Positions 31,744 through 41,610 of a stretch of DNA of 64,000 nucleotides are shown here, piece after piece. Position numbers and translations under genes: made by a program. The DNA lies in assembly GCF_025999835.1 (NCBI RefSeq), contig NZ_AP025628.1:2170001-2234000 (forward strand), in the 5' to 3' direction. Position 1 is the first letter of the stretch. The number at the start of each line of letters is the position of its first letter. The stretch is from Caldinitratiruptor microaerophilus (GTDB taxonomy: Bacteria > Bacillota > Sulfobacillia > Symbiobacteriales > ZC4RG38). Below the pieces are notes generated by a model. That model worked only from the letters and a program-made list of their open reading frames with translations, did no database searches and was not told the origin of the DNA.

Positions 31744-33840
31744 GTGCCCGAAGCGACGCGGCCCATCTACTGGCACATCACCGGCGTCTGGGTCATGTAC
31801 GCCCTGCTGGTGCCCACCCTCGCCGTCTTCGCGTACGGGCTTAAGCGCCGGTACCGGCTGTGGCGGCTGGGCGGGGCGGAGGCGCGCCTGGACCGCATCC
31901 CGGAGCGGCTCCGGCTCGTCTGGACGTATGTCCTGGGGCACCGCCGGCTCCTCCGGGAGGCCGTCGCCGGCTGGATGCACGCCGCCCTGTTCTGGTCGAT
32001 GGTCCTGCTCTTCCTGGGCACCGTGGTGGTCATGATCCACCAGGACCTGCGGCTGCCCATCATGAACGGCTGGTTCTACCTCGTCTTCCAGAGCCTCGTG
32101 CTCGACGTCGTCGGTGCCTTCGGCGTGGCCGCCTTCGCCGTCGCCCTCATCCGGCGCTACGTGGTGCGGGTGCGCCGGCTGCAGCACAACCGGGAAGGCG
32201 TTCCGCCCGACCGGAGCGACGGGATCAGCCTGGTCGCGCTCCTCCTCATCTTCCTGCAGGGCTTCGCCCTGGAGGGCATCCGGATCGCCGCCAACCCGCA
32301 GCCCTGGGATGGGTGGTCGCCGGTGGGGTACGCCCTGGGGCTGGCGCTCCGTGGCCTGGGTGAGCCGGCGCTCATCGGCGCCTACCAGTTCACCTGGTGG
32401 TTCCACCTGGTGACCGTCTTCGCCTGGATCGCCTACCTGCCGTACTCGAAGATGCTCCACGTCTTCACCGGGGCGCTGAACGTCTTCTTCTCCGACCTGG
32501 GACCCCGGGCGGCGCTCCTTCAGCCGATCGACTTCGAGAAGGCGGAGCGGCTCGGCGCCAGCGCCATCACCGACTTCTCCTGGAAGGACCTCCTGGACCT
32601 CGACGCCTGCACGAACTGCGGCCGCTGCCAGGAGGCCTGCCCGGCGTACAATAGCGGGCAGCCGCTCTCGCCCAAGAACCTCATCCTCGACCTGCGGGAC
32701 TACCTGCACCGGTACGGCCCGGCCCTCGTGCTGGCCGGGGCCGGCGGCGGCCGGCTGCCGGACCCGGAGACGCTGGCCGCCCGGGGGCTGGAGCTGCCGG
32801 CCCTGGTGGGCGAGACCATCCGGGACGAGACCCTCTGGGCCTGCACCACCTGCCGGGCGTGCATGGAGGAGTGCCCGGTGCACATCGAGCACGTGCCGAA
32901 GATCCTGGAGATGCGCCGGCACCTGACCATGGAGGAGGCCCGGGTGCCGGAGACGCTCCAGGACGCGCTCCGCAGCCTCGAGGACCGCTTCCACCCCTAC
33001 AAGGGCACCAGCGCCTCCCGCACCGACTGGTGCGAGGGGCTGGACGTGCCGGTCGCCGCCGAGGCCGGCGAGTTCGACGTGCTCTACTGGGTGGGCTGCG
33101 CGGCGGCCTTCGACCCACGGGGGCAGAAGATCGCCCGGGCCTTCGCCCGGCTCCTGCAGATCGCCGGGGTGAAGTTCGCCATCCTCGGCAACGAGGAGAG
33201 CTGCAGCGGCGACCCGGCCCGGCGGATGGGGAACGAGTTCCTGTTCGAGCAGATCGCCCGGGCGAACATCGAGGTGCTGAACCGGTACCGGCCCAAGGTG
33301 ATCGTGACGACCTGCCCGCACTGCCTGAACACGATCGGCACGGAGTACCGGCAGTTCGGCGGCGAGTTCACGGTCAAGCACCACACGCAATTCCTGCAGG
33401 AACTGGTCGACTCCGGCCGGCTACGGGTGAAGCCGGGCCGGCTCCGCACGGAACGGGGCGGGGCGCCCCTCGTCACCTACCACGACCCCTGCTACCTGGG
33501 CCGCTACGCCGGCGAGTACGAAGCGCCGCGCGCGCTCATCCACGGGACCGGGGTGGGCCTGGCCGAGATGGCGCGCTCCCGCTCGAAGAGCTTCTGCTGC
33601 GGCGCCGGCGGCGCCCACGCCTGGATGGAGGAGAGCGGCCCCGGACCGCGGGTGAACCAGATCCGGGCCCGGGAGGCCGTGGAGACGGGGGCGAACGTGA
33701 TCGCCACCGCCTGCCCGTTCTGCATGCAGATGATGGAAGACGGCGTGAAGACCACCGCCGGCGAGGACGGGCCGGCGGTCCGGGACGTCGCCGAACTGCT
33801 CCTGGAGGCGGTCGAGAGCACGGCGCCGTCGCCGCGCTGA
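31744..33840 (+). CDS. EtfD-like membrane Fe-S oxidoreductase (ETF:menaquinone)
   Basis: 698 residues. About five N-terminal membrane helices form a respiratory nitrate reductase gamma-like cytochrome domain. They are followed by two [4Fe-4S] motifs, CTNCGRCQEACP (about 289-300) and CTTCRACMEECP (about 367-378), then two CCG-type cysteine-rich domains (TCPHCLNTIG and FCCGAGGAHAWMEE). This is the layout of EtfD (mycobacteria) and of the ETF-linked oxidoreductases of syntrophs, which pass electrons from EtfAB to menaquinone. GTG 31744 with TGGAGGTGA upstream. The gene ends the etfBA operon and completes the path from acyl-CoA to the quinone pool. Confidence 0.9.
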   Translation: MPEATRPIYWHITGVWVMYALLVPTLAVFAYGLKRRYRLWRLGGAEARLDRIPERLRLVWTYVLGHRRLLREAVAGWMHAALFWSMVLLFLGTVVVMIHQDLRLPIMNGWFYLVFQSLVLDVVGAFGVAAFAVALIRRYVVRVRRLQHNREGVPPDRSDGISLVALLLIFLQGFALEGIRIAANPQPWDGWSPVGYALGLALRGLGEPALIGAYQFTWWFHLVTVFAWIAYLPYSKMLHVFTGALNVFFSDLGPRAALLQPIDFEKAERLGASAITDFSWKDLLDLDACTNCGRCQEACPAYNSGQPLSPKNLILDLRDYLHRYGPALVLAGAGGGRLPDPETLAARGLELPALVGETIRDETLWACTTCRACMEECPVHIEHVPKILEMRRHLTMEEARVPETLQDALRSLEDRFHPYKGTSASRTDWCEGLDVPVAAEAGEFDVLYWVGCAAAFDPRGQKIARAFARLLQIAGVKFAILGNEESCSGDPARRMGNEFLFEQIARANIEVLNRYRPKVIVTTCPHCLNTIGTEYRQFGGEFTVKHHTQFLQELVDSGRLRVKPGRLRTERGGAPLVTYHDPCYLGRYAGEYEAPRALIHGTGVGLAEMARSRSKSFCCGAGGAHAWMEESGPGPRVNQIRAREAVETGANVIATACPFCMQMMEDGVKTTAGEDGPAVRDVAELLLEAVESTAPSPR

Positions 33841-33857
33841 CGCCGGGGGCCGTGGCC

Positions 33858-35996
33858 CTACACGGCGCGGCCCGCTCGCCCGTTCCAGGCGCCGGTGAGG
33901 CCGCGCAGGTACCGCCCCTCCAGAACCACCGGGAATTCGGGGCCGGCAGCCTTGGGCTGCACCTTCAGGACCAGCCACGGCCCGGCGCCGACCCAGTCGA
34001 GGATCCAGCCCTCGACCTCGGGGTCGACCGGCCGGGCCTCCGGGTCGCCGGGGCGGAAGCGGTAGAGGCGGTTGTCCGCGCCCTGACCCACCACCCACGG
34101 GCCGATGCGCATGAAGGGGACGGGGAAGTCCCGGCCCCGCAGGGCTTCGGGCACCGCCTCCGGCACCGCACCCGCCGCCGCCTTCAGGAGGAGGGGCGCA
34201 CGGGGACTGGCGTCGGCCCCTGAACCCTGGTCGTACAGGACGAGCCAGTCGGGGCCCAGCCAGTTCACCGTCACCACCCGGCGGCCGGGGTTCTCCCACA
34301 GCACGCCGACCTTCCCTTCGGGGGTTCCCAGGTAGATCGGCCCGCCGGCCAGCTCCCAGTCGCGCTCGTCCCGGGAGGGTCCGCGGTACGCGGCCCCCAC
34401 GAGGACGAGCCGCTTGCCGTCGGGCGACCAGGCGACTTCGCGGAGCAGCCCGCCGTCGGGCGGCGCCAGCCGGGCCAGGCGGGTGCCCCGCTCGTCCAGG
34501 ATGTAGACCGCGTTGGACAGCACGAAGTCGCCGTCCTCGCCCTCGATGCGGACGTAGGGGCGGTCGGGCTCCGCCGCGAGGTAGGCGAACCGCCGGCCGT
34601 CCGGAGCCGCCACGGGGGCGTGGAAGATCGGGAGCACCACGCCCTCGGGCGTGAGGACGGCTACCCCGCCGGTCTTGAGATCCAGGAGGCGCACCGGACC
34701 GGAGGCCTGCTGGCCGAAGAGGAGCCGCCAGCCGTCGCCGACCGGCTCGACCTCCGGCACCCCGCTGAACTTCCCCGGGGGCAGGCTGACGCGGGGACGG
34801 TGCACCGTCCCGGTTTGCAGGTCGACCCGGACCAGGCCGGTCCCCTGCACGAGGAAGAGGGCCTGCCGGTCGCGGGTGAGCCATACACGGCCCAGCACGT
34901 CGCCGAAGGAGTCCAGCGGCACCCAGGCGATCTGCCGGTCGGCGCTCCGGACGACGTCCACCTCGACCACGGCAAGCCCCGGCGCCTCGTAGAAGCTGCC
35001 GCCGGCGGCGGGCGCCGGGGCGGTGGCCGCCAGGAGGCCCGGGCGCGCGCGGCCGGCCGAGGCGATGACCGTGTGCGGCGGCCACGGGTAGACGGGCTGC
35101 TGGTCGCCGGGCCCCGCTCCGGGCTGGGGGGTCGCGTCGGGCTCGCCCTCGCCGGGCGCAGGGGCACGGGTCGCGGCGCCCCCGACGGGAGCCAGGACCA
35201 CCAGCCGGTCCTCGTCCAGCCACCCGGCCGGGGTCAGCGTCAGGGCGGGAGCCGCCTCGCCGGGCGCGGTCGGGCCGTAGCCGTACGCGACGGCGGCCAG
35301 GAGGGGCCGCAGCGGGCCCGGCGCGGGGCCCGCCTCGCCCAGGTCGAGGACGGCGAGTCCCACGGCCCGGACGTCCGCCCCACCCGGTACCGCGACGGGC
35401 GCCTCGTAGGTCACGGCCAGACGCGTCCCGCCCGGCGAGGGCCACCAGCCCAGCACGCTGTCGGCGGGCCCCAGCCGCCAGGCCGCCGCATCCGCGCGCT
35501 CGACCGCGGGCGCCGCCAGGGCGAGGGCCTCCAGCAGGGCCGCGTCCCGGTACTCCGGCGGGGGCTGCGCCGGGCCTTCTCCGGGCTGGGACGGACCGGC
35601 GGGCCCGGGCGGTGGGGTGGACCCGCCCGCCGCGCTGGGCGTGCCGGGACCCGGGGCGGGCAGCGGTGGGGAGCTGTCCGACGTTCCGCCGGCGGCGCCA
35701 TCTTGGGGTGGCGCCGGGGGCGGCTTCGCGGCAGTTCCGGGCGGCGGGGTGGAAGGCGCAACGCTACCTGCCCCGCCGGCTGCGGGAGGCGGGCTCAGTT
35801 CGGACGACGGCTGCGGGCCCCCGGCCGTCTCGGGGCCGGGCCGGGCGGGCTCGCTCTCGGAAGGCGCGGCCGGGGCCGGCGGCGCCGGCCGGCCTTTGCC
35901 GGGCTCCCGGGCGCAGCCCGCGGACATCGCCAGGGCGGCGGTGAGGCTCACCGAGGCGATGCGCCGCAGGGACAGGAGCGTTCTGTGACGGAGCAC
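33858..35996 (-). CDS. Proline-rich beta-propeller lipoprotein
   Basis: 712 residues. Lipoprotein signal with MSAGC (Cys 28), then about 115 residues of Pro/Gly/Ser/Ala-rich linker, then TolB/WD40-like blades (WWPSPGGTRLAVTYEA, RVWLTRDRQALFLVQG, APVAAPDGRRFAYLAAE, EVAWSPDGKRLVLVGA). Exported and lipid-anchored, with a propeller held away from the membrane. GTG 35996 follows GAGGAGGGAGAGC. Only 24 bases separate it from the polyferredoxin gene, so it is probably the last gene of the sigma-54-dependent molybdoenzyme operon. Its role there is unknown. Confidence 0.75.
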   Translation of the reverse strand: MLRHRTLLSLRRIASVSLTAALAMSAGCAREPGKGRPAPPAPAAPSESEPARPGPETAGGPQPSSELSPPPAAGGAGSVAPSTPPPGTAAKPPPAPPQDGAAGGTSDSSPPLPAPGPGTPSAAGGSTPPPGPAGPSQPGEGPAQPPPEYRDAALLEALALAAPAVERADAAAWRLGPADSVLGWWPSPGGTRLAVTYEAPVAVPGGADVRAVGLAVLDLGEAGPAPGPLRPLLAAVAYGYGPTAPGEAAPALTLTPAGWLDEDRLVVLAPVGGAATRAPAPGEGEPDATPQPGAGPGDQQPVYPWPPHTVIASAGRARPGLLAATAPAPAAGGSFYEAPGLAVVEVDVVRSADRQIAWVPLDSFGDVLGRVWLTRDRQALFLVQGTGLVRVDLQTGTVHRPRVSLPPGKFSGVPEVEPVGDGWRLLFGQQASGPVRLLDLKTGGVAVLTPEGVVLPIFHAPVAAPDGRRFAYLAAEPDRPYVRIEGEDGDFVLSNAVYILDERGTRLARLAPPDGGLLREVAWSPDGKRLVLVGAAYRGPSRDERDWELAGGPIYLGTPEGKVGVLWENPGRRVVTVNWLGPDWLVLYDQGSGADASPRAPLLLKAAAGAVPEAVPEALRGRDFPVPFMRIGPWVVGQGADNRLYRFRPGDPEARPVDPEVEGWILDWVGAGPWLVLKVQPKAAGPEFPVVLEGRYLRGLTGAWNGRAGRAV

Positions 35997-36020
35997 GCTC
36001 TCCCTCCTCGGGCCGTCCGA

Positions 36021-37181
36021 TCAAAAGAAAGACGGCCCGGGAGGCGGCGGGGTTCCGTCGTTGCCGCCGCCAGCGATCGCTGCAAGAAGTTCTGCCCGGG
36101 TCTCGCAGGCCCGGCACAGCGCGCCCTCCCCGGGCCACAGCGGTCGCCCGCAGCGCCGGCAAGCCGCCGCAGCTCCCCGCGCCAGTTCGCGCCGCGCCGG
36201 CGTCCTCCCGGCGGCAGGCGGGCGGAGGTCGCAGGCGACGGCCATCACCCCCTCCGGGCAGCGCATCGCGCAGAGGCCGCACCCGGTGCAGGCGCCCTCG
36301 TCGACCTCCAGCCTGATCGCCTGACCGGTCCGCACGACCAGGGCCCCGGTGGGGCAGGCCGCGGCGCACACCCCGCAGAACGTGCACCGGTCGGGTGGTG
36401 CGAGGAGGGGAAGCCCGGAGTCCGCCACGTGCGGGACGACCGGCCGGCCGGCCGCCTCCAGGGCGGCGAGGAGGGCACGACGCCAGGGCGGAGGTTGCCG
36501 GGCGCTGCGGACCGCCGGGGCGGAGGCCGGCGAACCGCCCGAAGCCACACCTGCCTGCGGGGGAAGAAGCGCCGCGGCGGCCTGCGCCGCACCCCGCGCC
36601 CACCGGGCGAGGAGGTCGCGCCGTGAGAGGGGCGCGGGCCGGCGCGGGGAAGAGGCCGCAGGAAGGTCCAGGCGGCTCAGGCGGGCCCGGACCTCCTCCA
36701 CCACCTCCCGGGCCCGCGCCCCGGCCCCGACCGGACACGTCCCGCAGTCACCGGCGTGGAGCGCCAGGGTACCGGGTCCGTCCGGGTGGACGGCCACCGC
36801 CACGGCCGTCTCCGGGTGGAGCGCGGCGAGGCAGGGGAGGCGCACGGCTCCCGGCGGAACCGCATCGGCAGGCGCCGCCGCACAGGCGATCGACTCCGTC
36901 CCGGCCGCCTGCAGGCTCCCGAGGAGCTCGCCCGGCCCGGCTCCGGGCAGGGAGATGGCGCCGGCGGGGCAGGCGGGGACGCACGCGCCGCAGCCGCGGC
37001 AGCGATCGGGGTCGACCCGGGGCGGGGCGCCGGGGCCGGCCTCCGCCGCCACCGCAATCGCCCCGGCCGGGCACGCGCCCGAGCACGCGTCGCACCCCTC
37101 GCCGGCCGGCCCGGCGCGCAGGCAGCGCTCCGGGTCTGCGGCCGCCGCCGGCGCCAGGAACCGGGCCACGAGCCCCACCAT
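36021..37181 (-). CDS. Polyferredoxin with internal twin-Arg segment
   Basis: 386 residues. Four [4Fe-4S] sites: two near the N-terminus (CDACSGACPAGAI and CRGCGACVPACPAGAI) and two near the C-terminus (CTFCGVCAAACPTGAL and CTGCGLCAMRCPEGVM). Between them are a GDCGTCPVG cluster-like motif and a segment LSRRDLLARWARGAAQAAAA resembling a twin-arginine signal placed at about residue 190. A zinc-ribbon-like CRRCGRPLWPG / CRAC pair closes the protein. ATG 37181 is eight bases after GGAGG. It sits 18 bases after the catalytic subunit gene and probably relays electrons to or from it. Confidence 0.75.
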   Translation of the reverse strand: MVGLVARFLAPAAAADPERCLRAGPAGEGCDACSGACPAGAIAVAAEAGPGAPPRVDPDRCRGCGACVPACPAGAISLPGAGPGELLGSLQAAGTESIACAAAPADAVPPGAVRLPCLAALHPETAVAVAVHPDGPGTLALHAGDCGTCPVGAGARAREVVEEVRARLSRLDLPAASSPRRPAPLSRRDLLARWARGAAQAAAALLPPQAGVASGGSPASAPAVRSARQPPPWRRALLAALEAAGRPVVPHVADSGLPLLAPPDRCTFCGVCAAACPTGALVVRTGQAIRLEVDEGACTGCGLCAMRCPEGVMAVACDLRPPAAGRTPARRELARGAAAACRRCGRPLWPGEGALCRACETRAELLAAIAGGGNDGTPPPPGPSFF

Positions 37182-37199
37182 GCCGGGCACCTCCCCCGC

Positions 37200-40100
37200 T
37201 CAGACGATCCGCTCGACCTCGACCCGCGTGTCCAGCTGCGAGGCCCCGCCGCCGATCGGGTCGGTGAGGCCGCCGCCGCCCGTGACGACATCGTCCCGGA
37301 GGAGGCTGTTCACCAGGAATCCGGTCCCCCGACCCCCGGCCAGGCCGGCCTCTTCGTGGAGCGGCGGGGCGAGGTCGTAGGGCGTGTGGCCGTAGCCGCG
37401 CACGGGCTCGTGGCGCTTCCCGTCGATCTCCACCGCCTCTGCGCCGTAGCCGACGTGCCCGTAGCTGAAGTCGGCCCCCACCACCCCGGGGCGGATGCCC
37501 TCCGTCACCCACACCCGAGCCTCGACGGCCGCCGAGGCCGACCGCACCCGCACGCGGTCGCCCGTCCGGATGCCCCGGGCGGCGGCGTCGGCGGGGTTCA
37601 TCCACAGGTGGTTCTCCGGCCGGACCTCCCGCAGCCACGCGGCGGCGACGGTCCGGTGGGTGCCGTGCTGGCGGGCCTTCCAGTTGATGAGGACGAGGGG
37701 CAGGGCGTCGTCCACGGGGCGGCCGTCGGCGAAGCGGACGGGCTCCACCCGGGGCAGGCCGTCCCAGAACTCGCCGGTGATCGAGTCCCGGACAGCCGCC
37801 GCGCCCTCGTCGTACAAGGAGCACTGGGCGCCGAAGCGGTAGCGGATCCACTCGCCCTCGTACTCCCGTCCGGGCCCTTCGAAGCGGCCCCCGCGGTTCA
37901 GCACGTAGACGACCTTCCGCCACTCCTCCGGCTTGACCGCCCGCCGCCAGGCCGCCTCGTCCCAGGAAGGCCCGAGGGCGCGCCGGCGGGCCTCGGCGAA
38001 GAGGCGCAGCTCCTCGTCGCTCGCGTCGGGGACCGGTGTTCCGTCGTAGGCGATGTTGGCCGCCACCTTGAGGTAGAAGTCCTCCGGGGTGTCCAGCGGG
38101 CTGCCGTCCGGGAAGGCTCCCGGCCCCACGCCGGGGAGGCCCATCGCCTTGAGCAGGTCGATCCAGAACTGCTCCGCCGGGCGGGGCCCGTCGAAGGCCC
38201 GGGTGACCGGCTGGCCCAGGAGGGAGACCTTGTACGGCTGGTTCGGGTAGATCGACTCCAGCCCCCACCGCTCGAGGTAGGTGACGTCGGGGAGGATGTA
38301 GTCGGCGAAGCGGGACGTGTCCCCGATCTCGACGTCGAAGGCCACGACGAGGCCCACCGCGTTCGGGTCCTTCAGGATCTCCGCCTGCCGGATGCCGCCC
38401 GGGCTGGAGTCGACGGGGGAGTGCCGCTGGATGAACAGCGCCTTCAGCGCGTACGGGTAGGCCGCCTTCGCGCTGGGCAGCACCTCGTGCACGAGGTTGG
38501 CCGGGAAGGGGTACCAGCGACGCTTCGCCGGGTAGCCGTCCCGCTGGAAGAGCGTGCTCTTCTCGTAGACCGACTTCTCCCGGGTGATCGGGATCCCCCA
38601 CGGCTTCAGGCCGCCCGGAACCGTGGTGAGGTCGTACCGGCCCTTCAGCTCGGCGTACCGGGCCCCGGCGCTGATCTCCCCGCCCTTCCAGTCGTGGTTG
38701 CCGATCAGGAAGTTCAGGACGTTGATGGCACGGACGTTGTAGTATCCGTTCGTGTGCATGGCGGGGCCGCGGTAGCTCATGACGACGGCCCGCTTGCCGT
38801 ACGACGTGAACTCCCGCGCCAGGGTGGCGATGAGGTCCTCGCTGACCCCGGCGAGTTCGGCGTACTCCGCCAGCGTCTTCTCCTGCACCCGCTCCCGCAA
38901 GAGGGTGAAGACGGACTTCACCCGGATGGGCCCCTTGGGACCGGCCAGTTCGGTGTCGACCTCCAGGTCCGCCGGGCCGGCGGTGTCGTGCGGGGCCGGG
39001 CGGCCGTCCACCAGGACGACGAACTGGTCGCCCTCCAGGCCCAGGTCCTTCATCCGCAGCTTGGGCCGCTTCGGGTCGCTCAGGTTGACGAGGTGGGTGG
39101 CGTCCGACCACGTGGGCTCGCCCGCCGCCTTCGCCGCCGCCGGGCCGGGACAGCGGAGGTACTTCTCGTCGTAGCGGCGGTTCTCGATGATCCACCGGGC
39201 CATGCCCAGCGCCAGCGCGGCGTCCCCACCCGGAAGGATCGGCACCCAGCGGTGGGCCTTCTCCGCGGTCTTGGAGAGGCGCGGGTCCACGACGACGAGC
39301 TTCATCCCGCGCTGCAGGGCGTTCGTGAGGCGGGGGGCCAGCCAGGTCGGGCCCTTGTTGGCCGTGAGGGGCTCCGTGCCCCAGACGATGAGGTACTCGC
39401 AGTGGTCGAGGTCGGCGTACATGCGGGGGTGCTGCTTGCCCGCGTGCGAGCGGTTGTTCGCCACCACGCCCTGGATGCCGCACACGCCGCCGTGGTTGAA
39501 CGTGTTGACGGTGCCCAGCCCCTGGCGGGCGAAGCGGTCGACGACGAGGTTCCCGCGGTCGCCGGCCATGACGGCGAGCAGGTTCGCGCGCGGCCCCAGG
39601 TCGGGATGGCGGGGGTCGATCAGCTTGTCCCCCCACCGCGCCTCGAACTCGGCCTGGGTCATCTCGCCCTTGCGGACCTTCTCCCAGTCGGCCATGACCG
39701 GCTCCTGGGGCGCGTACGCCCACCAGGAGCGGATGCCCGGGGTGCCCAGGTCGGGGGCCCCGTCCAGGATCTCCTTCAGGGCCTGCTCCCAGGAGATGGT
39801 CTGCCAGCGGCCGCTGCCGCGGGGCCCCACGCGCTTGAGAGGCTGGGTGACACGACGGGCGTCGTGGACGATCTGGATGCCCGCCTGGCCCTTCAGACAC
39901 GTCCGCCCGCCCCGGCGGGAACGGCCGTCCCGGGTGAGGCTGCCGAGGCCCTGCACGGCCAGGGCCGGCGGGGTGTCGTAAGGGATGGGGCCTTCCGGCT
40001 GGGTCGTGAGCGGGCTGTAGGGGTTGCCGGCGATCTTGCGCACCAGCGCCGTGGCACCGGTCCCCTCGCCCGGCCGCAGCACGACCTTGATGGTGCAGAA

Positions 40101-40328
40101 CGTCTGACACTGCTGGCACACGGTGTAGATGACGTCCTGCGGCCCGTAGGCGTCCGTGGCCGTCCCCACGCCGTGGGGCTCGTCGTGGAACACCCGGGAG
40201 ACGGCGCGCTCCAGCGGCTCCCGGGAGGCGGGGACGGCTGCGGCGGCCGCGGTGAAGGCCGCGGCGCCGGCCAGGAAGCCCCGCCGGGTCACCTGCGGAG
40301 CGCCCTGCGCGTTCTTGGTCTCGTTCAT
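37200..40328 (-). CDS. Tetrathionate reductase-like molybdopterin catalytic subunit
   Basis: 1042 residues. Twin-arginine signal TRRGFLAG (14-21) implies export. A [4Fe-4S] motif C71-x2-C74-x3-C78 with Cys 144 (RRGGRTCLKG) is followed by the large molybdopterin domain (FNHGGVCGIQG with a candidate Mo-ligand Cys, YLIVWGTEPLTANKGPTW, VVVDPRLSKTAEKAHRWVPI, ILPGGDAALALG) and the C-terminal pterin-binding barrel. Spacing of the Fe-S cysteines and neighbour order (Fe-S, NrfD, catalytic) resemble TtrBCA; arsenate or polysulfide reductases are alternatives. ATG 40328 overlaps the NrfD gene stop by four bases. Terminal reductase of an anaerobic respiratory chain; substrate unproven. Confidence 0.8.
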   Translation of the reverse strand: MNETKNAQGAPQVTRRGFLAGAAAFTAAAAAVPASREPLERAVSRVFHDEPHGVGTATDAYGPQDVIYTVCQQCQTFCTIKVVLRPGEGTGATALVRKIAGNPYSPLTTQPEGPIPYDTPPALAVQGLGSLTRDGRSRRGGRTCLKGQAGIQIVHDARRVTQPLKRVGPRGSGRWQTISWEQALKEILDGAPDLGTPGIRSWWAYAPQEPVMADWEKVRKGEMTQAEFEARWGDKLIDPRHPDLGPRANLLAVMAGDRGNLVVDRFARQGLGTVNTFNHGGVCGIQGVVANNRSHAGKQHPRMYADLDHCEYLIVWGTEPLTANKGPTWLAPRLTNALQRGMKLVVVDPRLSKTAEKAHRWVPILPGGDAALALGMARWIIENRRYDEKYLRCPGPAAAKAAGEPTWSDATHLVNLSDPKRPKLRMKDLGLEGDQFVVLVDGRPAPHDTAGPADLEVDTELAGPKGPIRVKSVFTLLRERVQEKTLAEYAELAGVSEDLIATLAREFTSYGKRAVVMSYRGPAMHTNGYYNVRAINVLNFLIGNHDWKGGEISAGARYAELKGRYDLTTVPGGLKPWGIPITREKSVYEKSTLFQRDGYPAKRRWYPFPANLVHEVLPSAKAAYPYALKALFIQRHSPVDSSPGGIRQAEILKDPNAVGLVVAFDVEIGDTSRFADYILPDVTYLERWGLESIYPNQPYKVSLLGQPVTRAFDGPRPAEQFWIDLLKAMGLPGVGPGAFPDGSPLDTPEDFYLKVAANIAYDGTPVPDASDEELRLFAEARRRALGPSWDEAAWRRAVKPEEWRKVVYVLNRGGRFEGPGREYEGEWIRYRFGAQCSLYDEGAAAVRDSITGEFWDGLPRVEPVRFADGRPVDDALPLVLINWKARQHGTHRTVAAAWLREVRPENHLWMNPADAAARGIRTGDRVRVRSASAAVEARVWVTEGIRPGVVGADFSYGHVGYGAEAVEIDGKRHEPVRGYGHTPYDLAPPLHEEAGLAGGRGTGFLVNSLLRDDVVTGGGGLTDPIGGGASQLDTRVEVERIV

Positions 40329-41563
40329 GCGGGCACCTCCTCGCCCTGGTACTCGCGCGCTTCGTCATGGATGGGGAGGACCTCCGCCGCCACCGAGTAG
40401 CCCAGAAGGCCGGCGGCGATGAGACCGGCGCTCAGGAGCCACTCGTTGGCGCTGGGAAGGTAGTGGCCCTCCGGCAGCCCGGCCATGACCGGCGGGATGA
40501 GGGGCGGGACCACGATGTGGAAGCGCACGGCCGCGATCCCGACCACCACGAGCCCGGAGGCGATCGCCACCCAGGCGGGGGACCCCCGGAGGGCGGGGGT
40601 CAGGAGGATCGCCGCCGGCACCAGCGACCCGGGCACGACCTGGACCCACCAGAACGCCCAGGCCATCGGGCCCGTGGCCATGAGGCGGATGATCTCGGTG
40701 TCGTGGGGGGCGAAGCCCAGGAGGGGCACGAGGAACTCGTAGAACTCGAGGCCCAGGTCCACCAGCAGGAACCCCGCCAGGAGGCCGCCGAGCCCGCGCA
40801 TCAGGCCCTCGTCGGGCTGCCGGCCGCTGACCCGCGCGTGCACGTAGTCGATGAGGGTCAGGAGGGCAGTCCCGGACACCAGCGCCGACGCCACGAAGAT
40901 CACGGGGAATAGCCCGCCGAACCACATGCCCCGGGCCTTGACCACCGCAAAGATCGTGCCGGTCCCGCCGTGCACGCCGAAGATGGCGATCGGGATGCCG
41001 AGCGTCCCCAGCACCCGCAGCCACCGGCGCAGGTGGGGAGGCGCATCCGGGCCCGCCCGGTGGAGCCGGATGGCCAGCGCCAGTTCAGCGCTCAGGAGCA
41101 GGATGTAGAGGACGTAGAAGCGCACCTCCCAGGCCAGGGGGCTCGTCCAGTTGAAGAAGACGAGCGGGTAGAAGGCCCGGTCGAGCCGGCCCAGGTCGAT
41201 GGCAACAAAGCCCAGAGCCACCCCCATGCTCACGATCGCCATGAGGAGGGCAGCGCGGCCGATCCGCTCGTACCGCTCCAGGCCGAACACGTACACGAGC
41301 GACGAGAGCAGGAACGCCCCCGCGCTCAGCCCGACGAAGTAGATGTAGAACGCCACCCACGCCCCCCAGGGCGTGACGCTGGTCAGGTGGGTGACCCGCA
41401 GCCCGCCCGCGAGGCGCTGGGCAAAGGCCCACACGCCTGCCAGGATCACGATACCCAGCACCGTGTACCATCCCGTCCGGAGGGCGGGCGACACGCCGGG
41501 AGCCGCCGAGGGGCGGCCTGCCACCCGCCGCGCCGGGCTCCCGGACGAAACCGTCGTTGCCAC
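40325..41563 (-). CDS. NrfD/TtrC-like membrane quinol-oxidising subunit
   Basis: 412 residues with nine to ten membrane helices in the NrfD/PsrC pattern: SVTPWGAWVAFYIYFVGLSA, FLLSSLVYVFGLERYERIGR, FYVLYILLLSAELALA, FGVHGGTGTIFAVVKARGMW and VQVVPGSLVPAAILLTPA. GTG 41563 has GGGAGGGAT upstream. Expected to oxidise menaquinol and hand electrons to the Fe-S subunit. Lies between Fe-S and catalytic genes as in ttrBCA. Confidence 0.88.
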   Translation of the reverse strand: MATTVSSGSPARRVAGRPSAAPGVSPALRTGWYTVLGIVILAGVWAFAQRLAGGLRVTHLTSVTPWGAWVAFYIYFVGLSAGAFLLSSLVYVFGLERYERIGRAALLMAIVSMGVALGFVAIDLGRLDRAFYPLVFFNWTSPLAWEVRFYVLYILLLSAELALAIRLHRAGPDAPPHLRRWLRVLGTLGIPIAIFGVHGGTGTIFAVVKARGMWFGGLFPVIFVASALVSGTALLTLIDYVHARVSGRQPDEGLMRGLGGLLAGFLLVDLGLEFYEFLVPLLGFAPHDTEIIRLMATGPMAWAFWWVQVVPGSLVPAAILLTPALRGSPAWVAIASGLVVVGIAAVRFHIVVPPLIPPVMAGLPEGHYLPSANEWLLSAGLIAAGLLGYSVAAEVLPIHDEAREYQGEEVPA

Positions 41564-41610
41564 GGGGATCCCTCCCTGGCTCGTCAGCTTCTCTGACACG
41601 AGGCCGCACT

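Noticed and set aside
36756-40400. A 1214-codon open frame on the plus strand
   Set aside because: It is antisense to the molybdoenzyme gene, low-complexity, and an artefact of very high G+C; the minus-strand protein has clear motifs.
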